Under the pieces are notes generated by a model, which was given only the letters and a program-made list of their open reading frames with translations, searched no databases and was not told the origin of the DNA. Of a stretch of 64,000 nucleotides of DNA, positions 57,333-64,000 are shown piece after piece. The DNA comes from Didymella arachidicola (Eukaryota > Ascomycota > Dothideomycetes > Pleosporales > Didymellaceae), in NCBI GenBank assembly GCA_016630955.3, contig CM049986.1, positions 1,860,001-1,924,000 of the forward strand, written 5' to 3'. A program made the position numbers and the translations under genes. Numbering within the stretch: the stretch's first letter is position 1; the number at the start of each line of letters is the position of its first letter.

Positions 57333-57857
57333 CTAATCACTCAGGACAGACTTACTTATCACATCCCCAACCCCCCTCTGCATATCCTCCAACAACTGCT
57401 GCGCCCCGGCATTCACACTACCATGGTTATCCGCATAGCTGATCATCTCCCAGCTCACGTGCGGCGAGCCCGCAGGCCCCGTGTAGTAGATCAGCGCTGC
57501 GCCGTGGGTAAGCGACGACTTGAGAGGCGTGCCGTTGGGCGTGAGCCGCGGCGTGCTGAAGGGGAGCACGTCGAAGGTGCGGTCCGGGGTGCTGGTTGTT
57601 CCGTAGAGCGCTGTGGCGAGGGATATGATTTGCGATTTGAGTGTTGTGAAGGGGGTGGAGGACATTTCGCGTGGGGGAACTGGTTTGGATTTGGGTTTGG
57701 GTTGACTGGCGTGGTGGACTGGGTCTGTGGAGTATGCATGGAAGTTTGGATTCGGATCCTTGGGGTTGTGCGCATGCGATTGTGGAATGGTGTTTTGGTG
57801 TGGAGTTGTGTATCTGTGGCTGGTGAGGCGGAAGGAAGTGTGGAGTCGTGTGAGCAT
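57333..57857 (-). CDS. Conserved hypothetical protein, 174 aa, possibly mitochondrial
   Basis: Single exon. With the ATG at 57857 the product is 174 aa. The first about 65 residues are rich in His, Pro, Thr and Arg with few acids (MLTRLHTSFRLTSHRYTTPH), compatible with a mitochondrial presequence, then SKPVPPREMSSTPFTTLKSQ. The ordered part reads LATALYGTTSTPDRTFDVLP, LTPNGTPLKSSLTHGAALIY, GSPHVSWEMISYADNHGSVN, and ends in a short amphipathic helix. An internal ATG at 57665 would give a compact 110-aa protein without the leader. I do not recognise a named family, though the second half has the composition of a folded domain. Function unknown. Confidence 0.6.
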   Translation of the reverse strand: MLTRLHTSFRLTSHRYTTPHQNTIPQSHAHNPKDPNPNFHAYSTDPVHHASQPKPKSKPVPPREMSSTPFTTLKSQIISLATALYGTTSTPDRTFDVLPFSTPRLTPNGTPLKSSLTHGAALIYYTGPAGSPHVSWEMISYADNHGSVNAGAQQLLEDMQRGVGDVISKSVLSD

Positions 57858-58667
57858 GGGCGATGGGGTTCCAGAACTTCTAGGGGTAAGTGTGACGCTT
57901 TGGGATTGCGAGGACGTGTAAGGGACCTGTATGCGGTGTTTGCACTTCCCAATCAGGTAGTGCGTGAAGCGCCTTCCCTGGGGGCGCAGCCCCACCTTTG
58001 TACATGGCAGACGTTCTGATCGTTTAGATCTTGGTGTTAGCGGTGTGAGCTATGAGCGTAAACTTGCTTTGTCGCAAATGACAAATAGTATGTGATCGGT
58101 ACCCTTAGACCTTTACCGTGGTACGGAGCAAGTCCGCATCATGAAAACCCCGGATCTGTGTCGCGTACTTGAACTAACACAAACCTGATTGCAACATCTC
58201 GGTGGGCGGAAACTTGCACTCTAAACTGGTGCGCTGTCTTATTCACGCACCGGGGATGTAGTCCGATCAATGAAAGGTGTTGCGATTTACGGACTACGTC
58301 TTTTGAGTCCCATCTTGATGCGTTGCTGCCAAAATGAGCATTTCACAGTCCATGAAGTCACTCCGCACTAGCCGTTCCCCAGGAAGCTTAGCCGCCGCCA
58401 TCCATAAGGGTACGGTAAGGTTGACAATTTTCGAGGCGACTCTCGACTGTCAAACAACGAAACACAAAAGGTCACGATGCATCATCGCAGATTGCTGAAG
58501 AACGTAGCGAAGCTTCACGGGAGTCATATAAGCCTCTCCGTCTAGTAGACGCCTTACAACGAACTCTTGACGTCAATACATATCGTAGACCTGGCTAAAA
58601 GCAACCAAAATGAATGCCTGAATGCTCTCCGCCCTTCAACCCTCGAGCAATTGGTAGTTTCATCAAA
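57858..58667. other. Divergent intergenic region before the carboxylesterase gene
   Basis: About 810 bp between divergent starts. It holds a TATA-like element at 58526 and a tiny upstream frame just before the esterase. No other feature seen. Confidence 0.45.
58524..58667 (+). promoter_or_regulatory. Carboxylesterase promoter and leader with a 3-codon uORF
   Basis: catataag at 58525-58532 is a TATA-like box about 137 bp before the ATG. At 58610-58621 the leader has ATG AAT GCC TGA, a minimal upstream frame. It overlaps a second ATG (58614) that is in frame with the esterase and would add 18 residues. Confidence 0.45.
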
Positions 58668-60371
58668 ATGGCTCACATCACGCTCAATCACGCCAGACTA
58701 GGTGCCATCAAGGGTCTTCGAGACGCCAATACTTCCTTGATCGAAATACTCGGCCTCCCGTACGGCACAATCCCGCACCGCTTTGGACGAGCAGAACTTT
58801 CGGAAGGTCTGTCAAACAACCCAAGGTTCCAGAATAATGTCTTCGACGCGACGAAGCCGGGGGCTTCAAGTGTTCAGCCCTGGGCTAGCGTGACGATGGA
58901 TGCCTCCAACATTCCGCTTCCTACAGACAACCTTCCAGATGATGAAGAGCAATCCGAAGACTGCCTCAATCTATCCATCCGGCTCCCTCCTGTCTGTATC
59001 AATCGCAATGGTACCCTTCGAACCGACGCGAAGCTGCCTGTTCTGGTCTTTATCCATGGTGGTGCCTTCTTCCTGGGCTCTGGGAACAGGCCTTACTATG
59101 ACCCCACAAACCTAGTCCTACATGGCATTAATCGCGGCACACCCTTCATCATGGTTTCGATGAACTACCGTCTCGGGATCCTAGGCTTCATGCACAGTCC
59201 ATGTACATCCGGGCTGATTCTGGAGAACAACGGCCTCTACGATCAGGACTTAGCCCTTTCCTTCATCAAAGATAACATCTATGGATTCGGTGGCGATGCG
59301 GACAATATCACAATAATTGGGCAAAGCGCAGGTGGCGAAAGTGTCTCCGTCAAGACCATCCGCTCACCAGTCTTCAAGCGCGCAATCGCATTTTCCGGCA
59401 CACCCGTTACCATGCCCTCTCTCACACCCTCTGAGCATCACGAAAACTTCCTGTCGCAAGCCTCTTCGCTCGGTATCACCACCAAAGACGCCAACGGCAA
59501 CGAAAGAAGCGCCAAAGACATTGCGAACGACTTCATCAAAGCCGACGTCCGCAAGATCCGCGAGCTCGCCTGGGTCGGACTCCCCTGCGCCAACAGCGAA
59601 TTCTTCCCTGTCTCAAAACCCAGCATGGAGCTCACCGCAGCCGGAAAAATGGCCCCCTCAGACTGGCGCTCGCGCTTCACGCCCGTGGAAGCGCAGATCG
59701 TTGGCACAACAACGTACGACGGCGGCATCTCATACAACATGATGTCGAAAGACTCGAGTCGCGCGGACCACGCCAAAGCATTCTTACATATCGCGCGCGA
59801 CGTGCTTGGAGACGGCGACGGGGCGGCGTTGTGCGACATCTACGGAATCAAAGAAGACATGTCTGATCCCGACGCGCTACAGGCAGTGTGTCTTTTCGAG
59901 AGCGACATTGGCTTCTTCGCTGCGGCGCTGGCGACCTGCGAAGCAGATCTCATCCCCAAGACATACTTCCATGTCTTCGACCTGCCAAATCCGTTTGAGG
60001 GTCCGATCAGGAAGCAGGGCGAGTTTGCAACTCATACGTTCGATATTGTGACGTTACTGGGTGGTGTGAGTGAGGACCGACTCCCAGAGAGTTATAAGCC
60101 GGTGGTTAGCAGGTGGAGAGATACAGTTTTGGAATTCGTTGTCAGTGGTAAAGCACCGTGCGAGGAGTATATAGGCAAGGGCAGGAAAAGGAGGCGAGGT
60201 TTGATGGTCAATAAGGAGGGGGTCAGGGATGTTGGGGAGGAAGAGTGGCTTGAGAATGATCAGGGGCGGAGGAGAAGGCTTCTTGAGCTGGCGCAGAAGG
60301 TTGAAGGCGAAGCAGGATGCGATGTGTTGTGGATGGATGTTGGGAGAAGGTTCTTGATGGAAGGCAAATGA
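58668..60371 (+). CDS. Type-B carboxylesterase (alpha/beta hydrolase)
   Basis: Single exon, 567 aa from the ATG at 58668. The N-terminus lacks a clear signal peptide, so the enzyme is likely intracellular. Family motifs in order: GLPYGTIPHRFGRAEL, SEDCLNLSIRLP (the EDCLxLN-type signature 2), PVLVFIHGGAFFLGSG (oxyanion hole HGGAF), VSMNYRLGILGF, then TIIGQSAGGESVSVKT with the nucleophile elbow G-x-S-x-G (about residue 225). The catalytic acid is probably within the Glu/Asp of the 330-350 region, and the His is likely in FATHTFDIVTLLGGV (about residue 465). Length is typical (about 550). The C-terminal helical part is Arg/Lys rich (GKGRKRRRGL). Such enzymes hydrolyse a range of carboxylic esters; substrate unknown. 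It lies 50 bp from the end of convergent TRM10. Confidence 0.93.
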   Translation: MAHITLNHARLGAIKGLRDANTSLIEILGLPYGTIPHRFGRAELSEGLSNNPRFQNNVFDATKPGASSVQPWASVTMDASNIPLPTDNLPDDEEQSEDCLNLSIRLPPVCINRNGTLRTDAKLPVLVFIHGGAFFLGSGNRPYYDPTNLVLHGINRGTPFIMVSMNYRLGILGFMHSPCTSGLILENNGLYDQDLALSFIKDNIYGFGGDADNITIIGQSAGGESVSVKTIRSPVFKRAIAFSGTPVTMPSLTPSEHHENFLSQASSLGITTKDANGNERSAKDIANDFIKADVRKIRELAWVGLPCANSEFFPVSKPSMELTAAGKMAPSDWRSRFTPVEAQIVGTTTYDGGISYNMMSKDSSRADHAKAFLHIARDVLGDGDGAALCDIYGIKEDMSDPDALQAVCLFESDIGFFAAALATCEADLIPKTYFHVFDLPNPFEGPIRKQGEFATHTFDIVTLLGGVSEDRLPESYKPVVSRWRDTVLEFVVSGKAPCEEYIGKGRKRRRGLMVNKEGVRDVGEEEWLENDQGRRRRLLELAQKVEGEAGCDVLWMDVGRRFLMEGK

Positions 60372-60421
60372 ATACTGTCATTCAATTATAACCGCTAGAG
60401 AGTCATGTTCGCTTTTTGCAC

Positions 60422-61966
60422 CTACTGTGCCACTTCATTAGCCACTACAGCTGTTGCAACCTCCACCGCGATCTTCGCTGTGTCTGCCGCTGTCGCCTCG
60501 GTGGTCTTCTCTTGTACAGCATCGCTCATGTCCTGGTCGGCCTGCTCTTCGGTCTCGTTGCTTTCTGTAGCCGGTGTGCCTTCTTGGCTTGTCTCGCTCC
60601 TCAACTTTGCGCCCTTTCTCTCCGGCAACACAGCCATGAACGCCTTGCCCCAGTCTCCGAACTCAAGCCATTTGAGCATGATCTCCAGTACATGATTCGT
60701 AACGAGGACCTGCCTGCTCCTCATCTCGAGAAACTCGCCGATCGGTAGCTTGGCCGTCTTGATTCCCCTTTCAACAGCGCGCTTATGACACACGCCCTTG
60801 TGTCTGTTTTTGTCGACGAGTCCGCCGATGATGTATGTGCTGTTCGGTTTGAGCTCCGTGAGGGTGTTGTCAGATTCCGAAGAGAGATAGATGATCTCGC
60901 CCTCCTCTTCTGTGCGTTCATGCTCCGACTCGAGTTTCTTTTCGGCATCTCCTGTCTCGTCTTCAGCGACGAAATCCGGCTTTAGCGCACCGGCCACAAC
61001 GCCGCCACGAGGAGCGATCATCCACTCGCGACTTTTGTTGCTGATTTCCACAAAATCCTCTTCCAAAAATTTGAACCCCTTCCAGCTCGTGTGCTGGTTA
61101 CCCAGAATCCCCTCAAAGCGCTCCTTCATCTTGCCACCCCAGTTACTGACGGCCAAGTGCGTCCTGTACTTCGCCTTACGGTTGTCAGAGTAGCCTCTCG
61201 TGATCTGCAGGCCCAGACTTTTTAGCTCAGCGTCGAACATCAGATCCTCCCAGCTGCAATCAAAGACAACAGTAATGGGAACCTGAATTCCAGCGCCCGC
61301 AGTATTGCGACTCGGCCTGGTCGACGGCAAGTTAGGTATGTTGCCGTTCTCATCAGGCTGCTGGGCGGCAGCCCATTCCTCACGGCGACGTTCCTTCTTC
61401 TCTTTCGTCTTTTCCTTGCGCTTCAATTTCCGGTCTTCACGACCGGACTCCCAGCGCTCATGACGTCGCTGCTTCTTCAGCTGGTTCTTTGAGATCTTGG
61501 GCTCGGACTCTGCGATGGTGGTGCCGCTTGCTTCGTCTGCAGCGATGGCGGCTTCGTTGTTAGATGTAGTCACGGGACCTGGGGAATCGACAGGCGTCGT
61601 GTAGGAGGGTGTGACACCAACACTGGCTGCATCTTCTTCCTGAAGATGAGCAAGCTTGCGAAGTTTTGCTGGCCTCGCGTCATGAGCTTCACTGTCCTCG
61701 GTTGGGGCTGGCGAGTCCACTGGAGATGTGTATGAAGGTGTGACGCCTACACTTGCTGCTGCGTCTTCCAGAACCAGGTGACGGTTTCTCAACTTTGAGG
61801 CTCCGGCATCAAAGTCCATGGTATCAGCATCCTGCGCGGCCAATGGAGCTGGTGAATCAATTGGTGTCGTATATGCCGGTGTTACGCCCACGCTGGCCGC
61901 CGGATCCTCCTCTTCCATCAAATGACCCAACTTCCTCATCTTATTTGGTCTCTCATCATCAGTCAT
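60422..61966 (-). CDS. TRM10: tRNA (guanine9-N1)-methyltransferase Trm10
   Basis: Methylates N1 of G9 in tRNAs using SAM. Single exon, 514 aa from the ATG at 61966. The SPOUT domain covers about residues 200-430: PITVVFDCSWEDLMFDAEL, SLGLQITRGYSDNRKAKYRT, HLAVSNWGGKMKERFEGIL, IIYLSSESDNTLTELKPN, STYIIGGLVDKNRHKGVC and GIKTAKLPIGEFLEMRSRQV, then LVTNHVLEIMLKWLEFGDW. These are the trefoil-knot segments of the family. Before it is a strongly basic region (KNQLKKQRRHERWESGREDR), as in yeast Trm10. The N-terminal 130 residues hold three copies of a 31-aa repeat not seen in the yeast enzyme. The C-terminus is Thr/Glu/Ala rich and disordered. It is head-to-head with GRIM-19 (235 bp). Confidence 0.95.
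   Translation of the reverse strand: MTDDERPNKMRKLGHLMEEEDPAASVGVTPAYTTPIDSPAPLAAQDADTMDFDAGASKLRNRHLVLEDAAASVGVTPSYTSPVDSPAPTEDSEAHDARPAKLRKLAHLQEEDAASVGVTPSYTTPVDSPGPVTTSNNEAAIAADEASGTTIAESEPKISKNQLKKQRRHERWESGREDRKLKRKEKTKEKKERRREEWAAAQQPDENGNIPNLPSTRPSRNTAGAGIQVPITVVFDCSWEDLMFDAELKSLGLQITRGYSDNRKAKYRTHLAVSNWGGKMKERFEGILGNQHTSWKGFKFLEEDFVEISNKSREWMIAPRGGVVAGALKPDFVAEDETGDAEKKLESEHERTEEEGEIIYLSSESDNTLTELKPNSTYIIGGLVDKNRHKGVCHKRAVERGIKTAKLPIGEFLEMRSRQVLVTNHVLEIMLKWLEFGDWGKAFMAVLPERKGAKLRSETSQEGTPATESNETEEQADQDMSDAVQEKTTEATAADTAKIAVEVATAVVANEVAQ
61574..61942 (-). repeat. Three coding repeats at the Trm10 N-terminus
   Basis: Residues about 9-41, 58-88 and 101-131 share the core AASVGVTPxYTxPxDSPxP preceded by a K-L/M-R-x-L/H-x-E-E-D-like stretch. 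Spacing is 47 and 43 residues. Each unit offers three Ser/Thr-Pro sites. Confidence 0.9.
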
Positions 61967-62201
61967 GCTTGCATTGATCACTTCGCACTTCTTGGTTGAT
62001 CGAAAAGTGGTGTTTCAAGTCGCTTTGGTGATGCTCAACCACTCACCATCGTCAAAAATACGCTCACATCGTTAGCGCAGTTCCGCGCCAAGAAGCCGCT
62101 CCGCACCCTGGTCAAGGGCAAGCCCGTTACGCACCTCACGACGACGCATCGCCTACGGCACCCTTCAGCACCCATTGAGTCTCCGCACCACACCGCCCAC
62201 A
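61967..62201. promoter_or_regulatory. Shared promoter interval between TRM10 and GRIM-19
   Basis: 235 bp between two divergent ATGs. Short, GC-rich on the right half. No specific element identified. Confidence 0.5.
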
Positions 62202-62723
62202 ATGCCGCAGGATATGCCCCCCGTGGGCGGGTACAACCCCGTCCAATACAAGCGCAACCTCCCGATTCGCGGCTTCCGACCCGCCGTATACCTCATTGGA
62301 AGCGGCGTTCTTATGACATACGGATTCTGGAGAGTTGGACAGGGCATCAGGGAGCACAAGTATGTGCAGTTGTAGCTGCTGCTGCTGCAAGCTCTAAGTG
62401 AGCTGTGCTGGCTGTGCTTGCTGCAGAAGGACTGGACTGGGAACAAGGGCAGAGCTGACGTTTTGCAGCGAACTCGCGCGCGAGAAGATGTGGGCGCGGA
62501 TACACCTGATCCCTGCGCTGCAGGCCGAGGAAGACCGTGATCAGGTGCGCAGGTACCTCGCCGACAAGGCCAGGGAGAAGGAGTTGCTCGGCACAGAGAC
62601 GAGGGTGTACCACAGCGACAGGTGCGTACTCGTGCCATTGCGTTTTCCGCCGAAGATAACCAACATGTTGATAGGTTCGTACGCCCTACATTCGCCATCA
62701 CACCCGAGAAAGAGACCAAATAG
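62202..62723 (+). CDS. Complex I subunit GRIM-19 (NDUFA13/B16.6)
   Basis: Accessory subunit of NADH:ubiquinone oxidoreductase in the mitochondrial inner membrane. Three exons (62202-62359, 62469-62621, 62675-62723) give 119 aa, the normal fungal size. The N-terminus MPQDMPPVGGYNPVQYKRNL, then IRGFRPAVYLIGSGVLMTYG with the single membrane helix, and GFWRVGQGIREHNELAREK are the family core. Exon 2 continues with ARIHLIPALQAEEDRDQVRR, a charged helix, and exon 3 supplies FVRPTFAITPEKETK at the C-terminus. Both introns split codons in phase 2 and restore conserved residues, so the model is sound. Confidence 0.95.
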
Positions 62724-63240
62724 ATGGCGGCGCGACGATGTGAGAGATAGTGTGGGGTGCAATTGTACATATACGAGCAAGACGAAGTTGAGAGTGGAAG
62801 TGGCGACCTTGATGGCTGTACCGCATAAGAAAATGCATGACAAACAAATCTATATTTCTCTGGTTTCACACTGGGCTGCCGGTTAGCATTAGGTGACTGG
62901 TGTCGGCCTTTTCCTCCAACACTGAAACTTGGACAGGGACTGAGGAATGCAGTGATTGAGCTGAAGTAGCTGATTGTATATTTGCGGAGACGCTGCACTC
63001 TTAAGGCGGGCTATTGCGACAAGCATAAGCTGGGGGTTTGATAGGTCTGATAATCAAGATGAATAAAGAAGGAGCTCAAGACATGGGAGTTGGTCGTTAG
63101 CTGACACGATTCCAGGAGTAGTTGTCGGCAGGAGCGATGTATACACAGTTCCTAAAACAGTAACTCGCTATCTCACCTCACCTTACCTCATCTCATGTCA
63201 CCCAGCAGGCAAACTTCGTGACCTTTTCAACGCCATCACA
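62724..63240. other. Intergenic region downstream of GRIM-19
   Basis: About 520 bp. It holds the GRIM-19 3' end and the promoter side of the right-most BTB gene, with a CTCACCT-type repeat near 63173-63190. No gene seen. Confidence 0.45.
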
Positions 63241-64000
63241 ATGAAGACGGAAGATCTGCCGGACACTTCGAACCCAGCGTGCTGCGACAGTCTTGAGTGA
63301 GTGCACCACCTGCAATAACAGTCTCTCGCCTCAGCTTAGCTAATATGCCCAAAGCTATGACTCGCCTCCGGTGCATATCATCGCAGGCAGTCGAAGTACC
63401 GCCTACGCCGAGTTATTCGTGCACCAGTCTCTAATCGATCCTCGAAGCGCGCCTATCTCGAGGTCCTAGAGAGACCTGCCATAGAGCCTAAAGACCGCAA
63501 GATCATACTTCCAGATTGCGAGCCTGAGGTTGTCTCTCAATATATCAACCTACTTTACGTATGCATCCCTTGTGCTCAGGCTTGTCTCAGATCTGACGAG
63601 GTACAGACCGATAAGTTGCCACACAAAGACTCGGGCACAGTGGTCAGCACGGCGCTAGACGGTTACCTTACCCTCTGCAAGCTGTATATTCTCGCAGAGA
63701 CACTCGTAGACCAGTCCACAAAAACCATGGTCCTTGACAAACTCTACGTACGCTCCCACAAGCAAGATGGCAATGGCATGCACGATCAGCCGAGCTTGGT
63801 CACGATATGGGCGATCTACGCCGGCACCAAGGACGACAGTCGGGTTAGAGAGTGGCTTGTGGACTTGTACACTAACAGCATCGGCAACGAAACGCCGCTG
63901 GATTTGTTCCCAACTGCAAAAGACTTTCCACAACCGTTCCTGGCCGACTTATTCATCCGGACCATCACCTTTTACCCACTACCCACACAAGTGAAGACCT
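63241..64000 (+). pseudogene. BTB/POZ gene with an apparent frameshift, cut by window end
   Basis: Exon 1 from the ATG at 63241 (MKTEDLPDTSNPACCDSL) ends at a GTGAGT donor (63297). From the acceptor before 63355 the frame reads YDSPPVHIIAGSRSTAYAEL, FVHQSLI, a good BTB start, then hits TAG after SAPISRS. The matching BTB continuation is in another frame from about 63439: SSKRAYLEVLERPAIEPKDR, IILPDCEPEVVSQYINLLYV, then YLTLCKLYILAETLVDQS and REWLVDLYTNS, open to the window end. A one-base loss near 63438 would explain this. A different acceptor (before about 63389) would keep the second frame open from exon 1 but would delete the first BTB strand and helix, so I favour a frameshift. An assembly error cannot be ruled out. 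Confidence 0.6.

Overview
The window is nuclear DNA of a filamentous ascomycete (Pezizomycotina). Genes are split by many 45-130 bp GT-AG introns. The set of Zn2Cys6 regulator, fungal CP2 factor, AcrB, fungal BTB proteins, AAL-type lectin and class-B esterase is typical of this group. The protein flavour suggests Dothideomycetes, but that is only an impression. No prokaryotic, viral or intact transposon genes were seen. Coding models were built by reading exons and splice sites by eye; each model below keeps frame through every junction given, except where a break is stated.

Left third (1-27 kb): GGA clathrin adaptor (partial), secreted HExxHxxGxxD metalloprotease, MAPEG protein, Mdm35 (five small exons) head-to-head with the exosome nuclease Rrp6, a broken BTB gene, quinolinate phosphoribosyltransferase (Bna6) followed by a decayed tandem duplication of its 3' end, a Zn2Cys6 regulator, a Dal5-like MFS transporter, a short fucose-lectin-like protein, Mam33 head-to-head with the mitochondrial citrate carrier, a BTB protein with a Cys-rich tail, a triple-KH RNA-binding protein, and a CENP-K/Sim4-like kinetochore protein.

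Middle (27.3-33.6 kb): about 6.3 kb in which no gene can be supported. Then come the CP2/Grainyhead-like regulator, a 759-aa orphan protein, a 51-aa secreted peptide, a Sec14-like protein and the deadenylase Ccr4.

Right third (49-64 kb): SAM methyltransferase, ETF-regulating LYR protein (LYRM5/ETFRF1 type) divergent from a mitochondrial hotdog thioesterase carrying a 9-nt micro-exon, the ubiquitination-network protein AcrB, a small conserved protein, carboxylesterase, Trm10 (with an N-terminal S/T-P repeat array) divergent from complex I subunit GRIM-19, and a frame-broken BTB gene running off the end.

The genes are mostly housekeeping: mRNA decay and RNA processing (Rrp6, Ccr4, KH protein, Trm10), trafficking and lipid transfer (GGA, Sec14), and mitochondrial function (Mdm35, Mam33, citrate carrier, LYR protein, thioesterase, GRIM-19). 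Several mitochondrial genes sit in short head-to-head pairs. No secondary-metabolite cluster, CRISPR, tRNA or rRNA gene was found. I did not find a clearly new biological system. The most useful leads are the two disrupted BTB genes, the micro-exon gene, the Trm10 repeats, the decayed repeat behind BNA6, the orphan secreted peptide and the gene-empty interval.
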